Notes: generated from the sequence alone by a model not told the origin. A stretch of 64,000 nt of DNA from JAKAGZ01 sp963748105 (GCA_963748105.1 CAVVHP010000007.1:1-64000), one strand, 5' to 3'. Positions 16,291 through 25,846 are shown, counted from the stretch's first letter. A program made the numbers and translations.

Positions 16291-17160
16291 ATGAAAAAAC
16301 TTTTTTTCGTAAAAATGAGCGGGGCAGGTAATGATTTTATAGTTCTTGATAAAGGACTGAACCCGGATCTTGTGTTTACTGCTTCTGATATTAAACAAAT
16401 ATGCGATAGAAGGAACGGTATTGGCGGGGATGGTCTTATTACCATTGGTGACTCAAACGCATATGATTTCCTGATGGAATATTATAACGCCGATGGTTCA
16501 ACAGGTAGTCTTTGTGGCAACGGTGCAAGATGCGCAATAAAATTTGCCGAGTCTTCAAAAAGACTAAAAGGTAAGGAAACAAAATTTTTATCAAATGGTG
16601 TTGAGTATTCCGGTGAAGTTTTAAATGATGGGCTGATTAAAGTTTATTTCAGACAGCCGGAAAACTTAAAGCTAAATTTTAAGGTTAAAGCAGGTGGGCA
16701 ATTGATAACTTCTCATTTTGTAAACTCGGGTTCACCTCATGTAGTTATTGACGTAAAGGAAATTTTGCAAAAACCCAGTAATCCGAAATCAAATTTTTCT
16801 GATATTAATGATGTACCTGTTTTTCAAATCGGGAAGGAAATAAGAAATTTACCGGAATTCTCACCCGGCGGAACGAACGTGAATTTTTTTTCGTTGACTG
16901 ATGATGATATTTATATCAGAACCTATGAAAGGGGCGTTGAGGATGAAACACTTGCCTGCGGTACAGGTAATGTGGCAACGGCAATTATTTTGAATAAGTT
17001 AAAAGCAATTAAGGCGCCAATTAAATTAATTACCCGTGGTGGTGATAAACTTATAGTAGATTATAATTCTGATGAGCAACAAATTAAGGACCTTACACTT
17101 ACTGGTCCGGTAAAGGTGGTTTTTACAGGTGAATTTTTATTTAACAACACACAAAACTAA
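16291..17160 (+). CDS. dapF: Diaminopimelate epimerase
   Basis: The enzyme converts LL- to meso-diaminopimelate for lysine and peptidoglycan synthesis in the cytosol. About 289 residues. Both catalytic cysteines are present: C75 in CGNGARC and C223 in ACGTGN. The N-terminus (KMSGAGNDFIV) and RTYERGVEDETLACGTGN are diagnostic. The start is placed at the ATG 16291; a GTG directly before it is in frame and gives one extra Met. The next gene starts 11 bp downstream, so they are probably co-transcribed. Confidence 0.95.
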   Translation: MKKLFFVKMSGAGNDFIVLDKGLNPDLVFTASDIKQICDRRNGIGGDGLITIGDSNAYDFLMEYYNADGSTGSLCGNGARCAIKFAESSKRLKGKETKFLSNGVEYSGEVLNDGLIKVYFRQPENLKLNFKVKAGGQLITSHFVNSGSPHVVIDVKEILQKPSNPKSNFSDINDVPVFQIGKEIRNLPEFSPGGTNVNFFSLTDDDIYIRTYERGVEDETLACGTGNVATAIILNKLKAIKAPIKLITRGGDKLIVDYNSDEQQIKDLTLTGPVKVVFTGEFLFNNTQN

Positions 17161-17171
17161 TCGGAGAATAA

Positions 17172-17477
17172 ATGGGAAAGGTATTATTGAGCATTAGATA
17201 TGAAATTGACGCATCAAAAAGGGAAGAATATTTAAGCGTGATAAGAGAATTAAAGAATACTTTAAAAAACGAAGGCCTTGAAAGCTATACTGTATATGAA
17301 ATCAAAGGCAAGACTAATCATTTTGAAGAAATTTATACTTATAATTCTGTGCAGGCATTTGAGGAATCAGATGATAGCGAAAACGAAAGAGTGAATATAC
17401 TTATTAATAAAATAAGTGAAATGACAATAGATAACTCAACAAAGTATACTACATTGTATGAGTTAAGTGAGAATTAA
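17172..17477 (+). CDS. Small ABM-like ferredoxin-fold protein
   Basis: The 101-residue cytosolic protein has an alternating beta-alpha-beta pattern: VLLSIRYEIDASKREEYLSV, then helix, then ESYTVYEIKGK. This resembles dimeric alpha-beta barrel (antibiotic biosynthesis monooxygenase-like) folds. No catalytic residue can be named. GGAG lies upstream of the ATG. It trails dapF by 11 bp and is followed by a terminator hairpin. Confidence 0.6.
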   Translation: MGKVLLSIRYEIDASKREEYLSVIRELKNTLKNEGLESYTVYEIKGKTNHFEEIYTYNSVQAFEESDDSENERVNILINKISEMTIDNSTKYTTLYELSEN

Positions 17478-17517
17478 ATAGTATTGCTCATTGGTCCTTT
17501 TGTACTTGTCATAAAAT

Positions 17518-17557
17518 ATACTAAAGGTATCTTATAATATATACCTTCAGTATTTTT
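17518..17557 (+). terminator. Terminator after the dapF unit
   Basis: The arms ATACTAAAGGTAT and ATACCTTCAGTAT are imperfect inverted repeats followed by TTTTT. This separates dapF from the conduit cluster, whose first gene starts 58 bp later. Confidence 0.75.
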
Positions 17558-17614
17558 CCAAAATATGGAACAACATTTTAGCCTAAGTCTAATTTAATAA
17601 TTTATAAAAATGTT

Positions 17615-18499
17615 ATGAATAAAAACCTTCATGCTATCTATGTGGGACTCTTCATCTTAGTAACAGTATCCGTAACTGTTCTCCTTGCTGTGGATGGTTA
17701 CCAATACTACAGGCTTCCCCTTGAACAAAGATTTTTTTCACCATCAAATACTCTTCTTAAGCCAAGTGGATTAGTAGGGCACGGCCTGGGTATAATTGGC
17801 ACGTTGATGATGATTGCAGGAGTAGCAATTTATATGGTCAGAAAAAGAAACAAAAGGTTGGTTAATTTTGGCTACCTAAAATACTGGCTTGAATTTCATA
17901 TTTTTCTTTGTACATTAGGCCCAATTTTAGTCTTATACCATACTGCTTTTAAATTTGGAGGCCTTGTAGCTGTAAGTTTCTGGAGCATGGTAGCTGTAGT
18001 TTTTAGCGGTGTAGTTGGTAGATTCATTTATATCCAGATTCCCCGGACAATCCAGGGGAAGGAAGTAAGCGTAAACGAGTTAAATGAAATCAGTGGTGAC
18101 CTTACTTATATGCTTAGGAAAAAATATAATTCTTTTAATGTTGATGATAAAATTGTCAATCAAATAGAAACTATATTTTCCGAAAATGATTATACTTATA
18201 AAAACCCCGGATTCAATATTCCCATTGTGGTTAAAGAATATTTCAGGATGAAAATTAAGTTATGGAAAATAAAAAGGCAAATAACGTCGAAGGGGGCGCT
18301 GGGAAAACAACGGAAGGAAATTATTAAAATTATTAAATCAAAAATAGTACTGAATAGAAGAATAGGTAGGTTGCGTTCAATGCAGCGTTTATTCAAATAC
18401 TGGCATATTGTTCATCTTCCTTTTGCTATAACAATGTTTGTTATAATGCTTATTCACGTTGCAGTTACAATAACACTGGGGTATAAATGGATTTTTTAG
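17615..18499 (+). CDS. Inner-membrane b-type cytochrome-like protein, first gene of the conduit cluster
   Basis: The 294-residue polytopic protein has TM helices near 8-28, 50-75, 90-110, 120-140 and 265-290, and a basic cytosolic-type stretch (about 150-250). Histidines lie inside or at helix ends: GHGLG, LEFHIFLCTLG, VLYHTAF, YWHIVHLP and LIHVAV. They can supply two b-haems. A quinol-oxidising entry point is the likely role. The stop overlaps the TPR gene by 13 bp. The cluster order (b-type protein, TPR, Fe-S flavoprotein, two giant cytochromes, porin) supports electron flow from the quinone pool outward. Confidence 0.72.
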   Translation: MNKNLHAIYVGLFILVTVSVTVLLAVDGYQYYRLPLEQRFFSPSNTLLKPSGLVGHGLGIIGTLMMIAGVAIYMVRKRNKRLVNFGYLKYWLEFHIFLCTLGPILVLYHTAFKFGGLVAVSFWSMVAVVFSGVVGRFIYIQIPRTIQGKEVSVNELNEISGDLTYMLRKKYNSFNVDDKIVNQIETIFSENDYTYKNPGFNIPIVVKEYFRMKIKLWKIKRQITSKGALGKQRKEIIKIIKSKIVLNRRIGRLRSMQRLFKYWHIVHLPFAITMFVIMLIHVAVTITLGYKWIF

Positions 18500-19110
18500 G
18501 GAAAAATATAAAAATTAAACCGATATATTTTTATGCCGGTCTTATAATTATTGTCATAGTTTATCTTATTATTTCAACGGTTAATAATAGAAATTCAATT
18601 GTCTCAAATAATATTCAAGATCAGGAGATGCCACAGGATGATATTCATAAAGGAATGACACCTCCGGGACAATCGACTCCTAATAAAGGTAATGTTTCCG
18701 CTAGCATACTAAAGAAATTAGAGATATTGAAAGAAGATTATGAAAAAAATCCGCTGGATACTGCAAAAATAAAAGCATATGCAGATTTTCTATTATCTGC
18801 ACATCAAACTGAAAATGCAATTCCATTATATAAAAAGTTTTTGAAAATTCATCCGAGAGATAACGATTCACATTTTGCTCTGGCATATATTTATTACAAC
18901 AAAAGTGACCTTATCAATGCCGAAAAAGAAATGGATCTCATCCTTGGCTATGACAAATCCAACCCGCAGGCGCTTTATAATAAGGGTGCGATTACTGCAG
19001 CAAAAGGAAATAAACTGGCTGCTGAAAAAATTTGGAGGAATGTTATAAATAAATATCCCGGCACCAATGCAGCAGAACTTGCCCAAAATGCTTTGGATAA
19101 GATAAAATAG
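18487..19110 (+). CDS. Membrane-anchored TPR protein of the conduit cluster
   Basis: One TM helix (about 13-33) anchors a 207-residue protein. After a polar linker come at least three tetratricopeptide units (about 85-200): KAYADFLLSAHQTENAIPLY, SHFALAYIYYNKSDLINAEK and ALYNKGAITAAKGNKLAAEK. This resembles CcmH/NrfG-like TPR subunits that help assemble c-type cytochromes, which fits the many haems encoded next door. It overlaps the upstream gene by 13 bp and precedes the flavoprotein by 4 bp. Confidence 0.78.
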   Translation: MDFLGKNIKIKPIYFYAGLIIIVIVYLIISTVNNRNSIVSNNIQDQEMPQDDIHKGMTPPGQSTPNKGNVSASILKKLEILKEDYEKNPLDTAKIKAYADFLLSAHQTENAIPLYKKFLKIHPRDNDSHFALAYIYYNKSDLINAEKEMDLILGYDKSNPQALYNKGAITAAKGNKLAAEKIWRNVINKYPGTNAAELAQNALDKIK

Positions 19111-19114
19111 ATCT

Positions 19115-20447
19115 ATGGAAGTTATTTTTGAAAATATTATTGTTTACTCAGTTGTTTTCCTGATGATCGGGATAATACTGTTTATTTATGTACGAATAGC
19201 TCAAAAAAAATCCCGCGTCACCTCTGATAAAATTGAAAAAGCGAAAGAATTTGGAATTCATGAGCCTGTTTCTTTACATCCTGTTGTTGATACTGAAACC
19301 TGCATTGGAAGTGGAGCCTGTATTGCTGCGTGTCCTGAAAAAGATATTCTTGGGATTGCTAACGGACAGGCGCGCACAATCAATGCTTCAAGGTGCGTTG
19401 GACATGGTGCCTGTTTTCATGCCTGCCCGGTTCAGGCAATTACTTTGTGCATTGGAACTGAAAAAAGGGGGGTGGAACTTCCCCATGTCAGCCAGTATTT
19501 TGAAACTAATATTCCGGGAATTTTTATTGCTGGTGAACTTGGAGGAATGGGACTAATAAAAAATGCAGTAGAGCAGGGGAAACAGGCTGTAGAAAATTTT
19601 CAGAAAAGAAAAAATAAATCTTTAAATGCTCAATATGATTTGATAATTGTTGGCGCTGGCCCTGCCGGTATAGCGGCAACACTTAGTGCAGAAAAAAACG
19701 GGCTAACCCATCTTACTCTTGAACAGGATAGTCTTGGTGGAACTGTCTATAATTTTCCCAGGGCTAAAATTGTAATGACTGGCCCCATGTATCTGCCATT
19801 GCATGGGAGAGTGAAATTAACGGAGACAAGTAAACAAGAATTACTTCAATTGTGGAATGAAGTTCTCACAAAAAATAATATTGTAATTAATGAATTAGAA
19901 AAAGTAGAGAAAATTGAAAAAAAAGGGGACCACTTTACTGTGACAACTTCCAAATCTGTCTACACATCATGCAGGTGTCATCCTCGCGATTGGAAGAAGA
20001 GGTACGCCAAGAAAACTAAATGTGCCGGGCGAAGATAAAGAGAAAGTTACCTACAGGCTTATTGAACCCGAACTAATCCGGAACCAGAAAGTACTTGTGG
20101 TGGGTGGCGGTGATTCAGCTATTGAATCGGCTTTGCTTCTTGCTGAGGAAAATAATAGCGTAACTATTTCATACCGGGGAGAATCTTTTTCAAGACTAAA
20201 GCCTAAAAATCTCGAAAAAATAAATATTGCAATTAAATCAAATAAAATTAAAGCACTGTATAATAGTAACGTCATTGAAATTAAAGATAGATCAATACTT
20301 TTAACGGAAAATGTAAGTAAAAATAATTTTGAAATTGAAAATGATCTTGTTTATATTTTTGCTGGTGGTGAACTACCTACTGGCTTCTTGAAAAGAATAG
20401 GAATTAATATAACTGAAAAATTTGGTGAAGCCGTTTTGAGACATTAA
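19115..20447 (+). pseudogene. Ferredoxin-flavoprotein oxidoreductase (thioredoxin-reductase-like), split by a frameshift
   Basis: A single TM helix (about 8-28) leads into two 4Fe-4S motifs: CIGSGACIAACPEKD (about 67-82) and CVGHGACFHACPVQA (about 93-108). An FAD domain follows (GAGPAGIAA near 180, DSLGGTVYNFPR), then an NAD(P) domain (VVGGGDSAIESALL) in the second half. The first frame stops at 20038 and the second continues to 20447. They join near 19970, where shifting one base gives AGVILAIGRRGTPRKLN, the expected family sequence. With the frame restored it is about 440 residues. It would connect NAD(P)H or ferredoxin to the quinone or haem chain. The break may be an assembly error, as the flanking genes are intact. 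Confidence 0.8.
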
Positions 20448-20703
20448 AAGTGAATGTTTTGCAAACCAAGCGAATTATTTTCGGATCATTTTCGGTAAAT
20501 ATTACTTGCTAACCTACCAATTTACACACTTATTGTTATAAACTATCAAATATAACTTAATCTATTTTGGCTTAATTATTGCTTAATCTAGGGGAAGTTT
20601 TAGTACAGAATATCAACATTTCAAAAACAAAAATAGCCCTATAGGGTAAAAACAAACAATTTCTAGAAAATTATCTTCAAAATTCTTGGGTGTAAACTGG
20701 CTT

Positions 20704-22341
20704 ATGGGGTTTGGTAAAGGGAGATGTATATTTCTTTTTAATAAAAGCAATAAAATTTGTTGGTATATATTAGTTTTTGTATTGCTTTTATTAAACGCAC
20801 CAGTTTTTGCACAACTCTCCCCCGGTGATCTCACTAATGCACATTCTAAACTGGAAGGAATAAGTAATTGTACTTCCTGCCATGAATTAGGTGAAAAGAT
20901 AACAAATGATAAGTGTCTTGATTGTCATAAGGAGATTAAAAACTTAATAGAAAAAAATGCGGGTTATCATTCGAGTATTGATGTAAAAAATAAATTTTGC
21001 AGTAAATGCCATAGTGAACATCACGGGAGGAATTTTCAGATAATACATTTTGATGAAAATAAATTTAACCATGCCAGTACAGGGTTTACCCTGACCGGGA
21101 AACACTTGCAAACTGATTGTAAAAAATGTCATCAGACAAAATTCATTACTTATATCGATTTGAAAAAAAGAAAAAATACGTTTCTTGGATTGCAGACGAG
21201 TTGTGCTAATTGCCACGATGATGTACATCAAAAGACATTAGGGGACAATTGCGATGATTGTCATAACACCGAAGCATTTAAGCCTGCTCCATTATTCAAC
21301 CATAATAAAACTAAATTCAGATTGACCGGACGTCATGTAAAAGTCGATTGCATTAAATGTCATATAAAAGAAACTAGGAAAGGTAAGGAGTTTCAAAAAT
21401 TTACAGGGCTACGTTTTAATAATTGTTCATCCTGCCACTCAGATGTTCACAAAGGTAAATTTGGGGAAAACTGTGAGAGTTGTCACTCGACTTCAGGTTT
21501 TAAAAATATAAATACAGTTTCGTTCGATCACAGCAAAACAAATTTTGCATTACTAGGTAAACATCGGAGGGTAAAATGCGCCGATTGCCATGGAGTGAAT
21601 CTGGCATCAAAACCAAAATACAAATTATGTACTGATTGCCATAAAGATTATCATAAAGGTCAATTCGTCACGAAGGAAAATTCTATAAGAGACTGTAAAG
21701 ATTGTCATAATGTTCTGGGTTTCTCACCGTCGTTGTTTACAATTGATTTGCATAAAGAACTAAAATTCAAACTCACCGGGAGTCATCTTGCTGTTTCTTG
21801 TAAAAATTGTCACTGGGAAAAAGATAAGTGGGCTTTCAAAGGATTAGGAATAAAATGTATTGATTGTCATAAAAATGTGCACGGAAATGAAATCACTGAA
21901 AAATTTCTTGGTAAAAATGATTGCGAAAATTGTCATTCAACGAATTCCTGGGAACAGATAAAATTTGACCACAAACGAACGACGTTTGTTCTTTTAGGTA
22001 AGCACGCCGAAACCGATTGTAGAAAATGTCACACGACCAAAGATATTACTGATAAAATTGAATACAAATTTAGGTCGGTTAAACCGCAATGCGAGACTTG
22101 TCATAGGGATATTCATTTCGGACAGTTTAAGGTAGATCAAAAAACGGATTGTACACGATGCCATGACTTCAGCAACTGGAAGCCTGTAAAATTTGATCAT
22201 GAAAAAACAAAATTTAGCCTCAAAGGGGCACATTCTAAACTAAGTTGTGACAAATGTCATAAAGAAGTGGTTGTAAATACTAATAAATTTATCAAATATA
22301 AATTGGAAGATTTTAAATGCGCAACATGTCATTCATATTAA
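20704..22341 (+). CDS. Secreted multihaem cytochrome c with 20 CxxCH motifs
   Basis: This is a large haem wire. After a signal peptide (hydrophobic helix about 20-35, ending VFAQ) there are 20 CxxCH motifs in about 545 residues. They are spaced in modules of the form FDHxKTxFxLxGxHxxxxCxxCH. The first is CTSCH and the last CATCHSY at the very end. The ATG at 20704 is used; a TTG 18 nt upstream is in frame and neither has a strong ribosome site, so the start is uncertain. Its end overlaps the next cytochrome gene by 25 bp. It is expected in the periplasm or at the porin. Confidence 0.9.
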   Translation: MGFGKGRCIFLFNKSNKICWYILVFVLLLLNAPVFAQLSPGDLTNAHSKLEGISNCTSCHELGEKITNDKCLDCHKEIKNLIEKNAGYHSSIDVKNKFCSKCHSEHHGRNFQIIHFDENKFNHASTGFTLTGKHLQTDCKKCHQTKFITYIDLKKRKNTFLGLQTSCANCHDDVHQKTLGDNCDDCHNTEAFKPAPLFNHNKTKFRLTGRHVKVDCIKCHIKETRKGKEFQKFTGLRFNNCSSCHSDVHKGKFGENCESCHSTSGFKNINTVSFDHSKTNFALLGKHRRVKCADCHGVNLASKPKYKLCTDCHKDYHKGQFVTKENSIRDCKDCHNVLGFSPSLFTIDLHKELKFKLTGSHLAVSCKNCHWEKDKWAFKGLGIKCIDCHKNVHGNEITEKFLGKNDCENCHSTNSWEQIKFDHKRTTFVLLGKHAETDCRKCHTTKDITDKIEYKFRSVKPQCETCHRDIHFGQFKVDQKTDCTRCHDFSNWKPVKFDHEKTKFSLKGAHSKLSCDKCHKEVVVNTNKFIKYKLEDFKCATCHSY

Positions 22342-24173
22342 TTGCATTTTTACTCTTTGTTGGGGAAACATGGGGACAGGTTTCTGATGGTAAATCTCCC
22401 CACGGTAATGATTTGAAAATTGATTGTTCAAATTGTCATGCTTCAACAAGCTGGAAGGAAATCCCGAAAAACAGAAACTTTGATCATAATATAACCGGGT
22501 TCAGTTTAGCAGGACAGCATGCTAATGTTGATTGTAATCTGTGCCATAAGTCTCTTGTGTTTTCGGAGGCTAAGTCAACATGCATTAGTTGCCACCACGA
22601 CATTCATGCAAATTCTGTTTCCCTAGACTGTGAAAATTGTCATACTCCTAAAACATGGTTAGTAACAAATATTAGTGAAATTCACCAGAGAAGCCGTTTC
22701 CCATTGCTTGGTGCCCATTCGTTACAGGATTGTGCAAGTTGTCATACAAAATTTACAAGCCTGGATTTTCAGGTAATGGGAGTTGAATGTGTTTCCTGTC
22801 ATAGGAAAGACTATGTTTCAGCGAAAAACCCGGACCACCTTGCCACTGGTTTTTCAACAGAGTGCCAGGATTGCCATCAGGTAAATCAGCGATTATGGAC
22901 CTCAACCAAATTTGCGCACGACTTTTTCCCTTTGACGGGAGGGCACAAAATACAGGACTGTTTCTCCTGCCATAAACATGGCACTTTTCAGGGACTATCA
23001 ACAGACTGCTCTACATGCCATATGGCAACCTTTAAGGCAACAACAAATCCAAATCACGTTCAGGGTAATTTTGGAACAAACTGTATCGAATGTCACAATA
23101 TTAATAGCTGGAGCCCCGCTCAATTTGATCATAATTCAACAGCATTTCCATTAACCGGCGCGCATAAAACTGTGTCCTGCAACTCTTGTCACACAACAGG
23201 GTACCAAGGGACTTCAACTGACTGTTACTCTTGTCATAGGGCAAATTATGAAAGTACATCGAATCCGAATCATGTAGCACAGGGCTTTCCGACTAACTGC
23301 TTACAGTGTCACTCAACAACATCCTGGTCGTCTGCTGATTTTGATCACAATACAACAGCATTTCCATTGACCGGTGCGCATAAAACTGTATCTTGTGCGT
23401 CATGCCATACAAACGGCTACCAGGGTACATCTGCCGATTGTTATAGCTGTCACAAATCAAATTATGAAAGTACGACTGATCCAAATCACGTTGCACAGGG
23501 TTTTCCGACAACATGTCAACAGTGCCATTCAACAACATCTTGGTCGTCTGCTGATTTTGATCACAATACAACAGCATTTCCATTGACCGGTGCGCATAAA
23601 ACTGTATCTTGTGCGTCATGCCATACAAACGGCTACCAGGGCACATCTGCCGATTGTTATAGCTGTCACAAATCAAATTATGAAAGTACGACTGATCCAA
23701 ATCACGTTGCACAGGGTTTTCCGACAACATGTCAACAGTGCCATTCAACAACTTCCTGGGGATCTGCGACATTTGATCACAACTCAACAGGGTTCCCATT
23801 AACAGGTAGCCATAAAACAGTTTCCTGTGCTTCCTGCCACAGTAATGGTTACCAGGGTACTTCAACGGATTGTTACAGCTGCCATAAATCAAATTATGAT
23901 GGTACTACTAATCCTAATCATGCCGCGGCGAATTTCCCAACTACCTGCACGCAATGTCATAATTCAAATGCCTGGGTGCCAGCAACTTATGATCATGACA
24001 ATCAGTACTTCCCGATTTATTCTGGTAAACATAACGGGAGATGGAACGCCTGCTCTGATTGTCACAGAAATCAAAATAATTTTATGTCACATACCTGCAA
24101 TGCAGTGTGTCATAAAAGCGATCATCATCAGAATGAAGATTGTTACTCGTGTCATCCAACAGGAAGAGAATGA
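22317..24173 (+). CDS. Secreted multihaem cytochrome c with 24 CxxCH motifs plus one CX3CH
   Basis: The 618-residue protein has a signal peptide (about 1-20, ending TWGQ). I count 24 CxxCH motifs. A further CNAVCH near residue 592 has three residues between the cysteines; if it also binds haem, the total is 25. The central part (23124-23987) is four tandem 72-residue units, each with three haem motifs (QQCH, ASCH, YSCH) and the module FDHNTTAFPLTGAHKTVSC. The tail has HHQNEDCYSCHP. GGAAG lies 7 nt before the start. With its neighbour and the porin it forms a probable outer-membrane electron conduit. Confidence 0.92.
   Translation: MRNMSFILIAFLLFVGETWGQVSDGKSPHGNDLKIDCSNCHASTSWKEIPKNRNFDHNITGFSLAGQHANVDCNLCHKSLVFSEAKSTCISCHHDIHANSVSLDCENCHTPKTWLVTNISEIHQRSRFPLLGAHSLQDCASCHTKFTSLDFQVMGVECVSCHRKDYVSAKNPDHLATGFSTECQDCHQVNQRLWTSTKFAHDFFPLTGGHKIQDCFSCHKHGTFQGLSTDCSTCHMATFKATTNPNHVQGNFGTNCIECHNINSWSPAQFDHNSTAFPLTGAHKTVSCNSCHTTGYQGTSTDCYSCHRANYESTSNPNHVAQGFPTNCLQCHSTTSWSSADFDHNTTAFPLTGAHKTVSCASCHTNGYQGTSADCYSCHKSNYESTTDPNHVAQGFPTTCQQCHSTTSWSSADFDHNTTAFPLTGAHKTVSCASCHTNGYQGTSADCYSCHKSNYESTTDPNHVAQGFPTTCQQCHSTTSWGSATFDHNSTGFPLTGSHKTVSCASCHSNGYQGTSTDCYSCHKSNYDGTTNPNHAAANFPTTCTQCHNSNAWVPATYDHDNQYFPIYSGKHNGRWNACSDCHRNQNNFMSHTCNAVCHKSDHHQNEDCYSCHPTGRE
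23124..23987 (+). repeat. Four tandem 216-bp repeats inside the cytochrome gene
   Basis: Unit starts at 23124, 23340, 23556 and 23772 are spaced exactly 216 bp. The second and third units are nearly identical at DNA level, while the first and fourth have more silent and coding changes. Each unit encodes 72 residues and three CxxCH motifs, so unit number sets haem-chain length. The recent duplication could be an expansion or contraction hot spot. Confidence 0.9.
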
Positions 24174-24181
24174 TAATATAA

Positions 24182-25846
24182 ATGAAAAGAAAATTTGATA
24201 TGAAACATACAATCCTAAAATTAATTTTACTACCGGCTGTAATATGCATGGTTCAGTCAATAAATTCCTATGCACAGAACACTGTAACTATAAATTCAAA
24301 AATGGGAAAAATAACCTACCAATCATCGCAAAATGTATACGTAAGTTTTAAAAATACGGACGGACTAACCGCTGGGGATACTTTGTATATAAAAGAAAAA
24401 AATAAATTAGTCCCTGTTGTAAAAATAAAATTTATTTCAAGCAAGTCATGCGCCGGTGAAAAAATATCAACCATTTCACTGAATGATAAAAATATAATCT
24501 ACGCTTTTTATGAATTGAAAGAAATGAGCAAACCGGAAAACGTCGCAATGGTAAAAGATACAACTGCAGGTATAAGAGCAGATACAAATATAGTAACAAA
24601 AACAGTGACTGCTGTACAAATTACAAATAAAACAGGCCGGTATTACCCGTCTTCATATAATGGGAGACTATCGGTTCAGTCAATTTCAAGCGTTTCAAAT
24701 ATTGAGGGTTCTGCAGACCTACAGAGGTGGAGATATTCCTTTAACTATAATAATGATTTGAGCGAAAAATTTTCATTCTCAAATTATATTGTATTTGCAT
24801 ACAATGCGAACAGCTGGTCTGACATAAAAACTAATTTGAATAATAACCTTAAAATTTATGATTTTACTCTCTCTTATAGATTGGATAATAAAACAACATT
24901 TTGGATGGGCAGACACATTAATCCAAGGGTAAGTAATATTGGTGCTGTTGACGGACTACAGGTCGACAGAAAATTCGGAAATATTTATACGGGATTTATG
25001 ATCGGTTCAAGGCCAAATTTTAATGATTACAGTTACAATATTAAACTGTTTGAGTTTGGAGGTTATGCAGGCATAAAAAATAAGATGGGAGATGGGTACA
25101 TGGATAATGCTGTAGCAGTTTTCCAGCAGATGAACAATATGAGTACTGACAGAAGGTATCTTTATTTTCAGCATACTAATTCAATAATTCCGATGATAAG
25201 GCTGTTTTTATCCTCAGAAATTGATCTCTTTAAAAAAGAAAAAGGTGTAATAAAAAACACTTTCGATCTTACAAGTCTTTACTTATCTATAAGGTTTGCT
25301 CCTAGCAATGCATTTTCTTTATCTGCAACATATGATACACGGAAGAATGTTATTTATTATGAGACATATAAATTTTTGATTGACACGCTATTCCAGAATG
25401 AAATGCGGCAGGGGTTCCGGCTTAATGCTAACTTCAGACCGTTTAACAGGATGTTTCTCGGACTAAATGCAGGCTACAGGTACAGGCAGGGGGATTTAAA
25501 ACCAAGCCGCAACTATGGCGGGTATATAAGTTATTCAGGGATCCCGATGCTTGATATTTCACCTTCGCTTTCATATACAAAAATTATCAGCAGTTATGTT
25601 GATGGTAGTGACTTCGGTTTTAAATTAAACAAGTATATAACCGATAATATAGATATGTCTATTGGTTACAGGAAACTACAGTACAGTTATACTTCTTTTG
25701 GTAGTAAGACAATTCAGGATATATTCTCAGCCGATCTTTCTTTCTTGATTTTAAGAAACCTGAATTTTACTATTAACTATGAAGGTGTTTTTGAAAATTC
25801 CAATACTTTCAGCAGATTCTTTATTGATTTGACAACAAGATTTTAA
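24182..25846 (+). CDS. Outer-membrane beta-barrel porin of the conduit cluster
   Basis: The 554-residue protein (about 548 from an alternative ATG at 24200) has a signal peptide ending SYAQ. A ~90-residue N-terminal SH3-like beta domain precedes a barrel of alternating aromatic strands (for example RWRYSFNYNND, TFWMGRHINPR, LNFTINYEGVF). The chain ends in Phe (FFIDLTTRF), as outer-membrane barrels do. It follows the 24-haem cytochrome by 8 bp. Porin-cytochrome conduits (PCC, Mtr-type) place a multihaem cytochrome inside such a barrel, so this is the expected sheath. The family is inferred from strand pattern and context. Confidence 0.78.
   Translation: MKRKFDMKHTILKLILLPAVICMVQSINSYAQNTVTINSKMGKITYQSSQNVYVSFKNTDGLTAGDTLYIKEKNKLVPVVKIKFISSKSCAGEKISTISLNDKNIIYAFYELKEMSKPENVAMVKDTTAGIRADTNIVTKTVTAVQITNKTGRYYPSSYNGRLSVQSISSVSNIEGSADLQRWRYSFNYNNDLSEKFSFSNYIVFAYNANSWSDIKTNLNNNLKIYDFTLSYRLDNKTTFWMGRHINPRVSNIGAVDGLQVDRKFGNIYTGFMIGSRPNFNDYSYNIKLFEFGGYAGIKNKMGDGYMDNAVAVFQQMNNMSTDRRYLYFQHTNSIIPMIRLFLSSEIDLFKKEKGVIKNTFDLTSLYLSIRFAPSNAFSLSATYDTRKNVIYYETYKFLIDTLFQNEMRQGFRLNANFRPFNRMFLGLNAGYRYRQGDLKPSRNYGGYISYSGIPMLDISPSLSYTKIISSYVDGSDFGFKLNKYITDNIDMSIGYRKLQYSYTSFGSKTIQDIFSADLSFLILRNLNFTINYEGVFENSNTFSRFFIDLTTRF

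Noticed and set aside
23293..23892. Long minus-strand open frame (199 residues) opposite the cytochrome repeats
   Set aside because: It repeats with the same 216-bp period as the gene on the other strand and has no ribosome site or known fold; it is a shadow of the repeat.
23124..23987. Repeats resembling a CRISPR array
   Set aside because: They are 216-bp in-frame coding repeats of a cytochrome with haem motifs; there are no short repeats with spacers and no cas genes.
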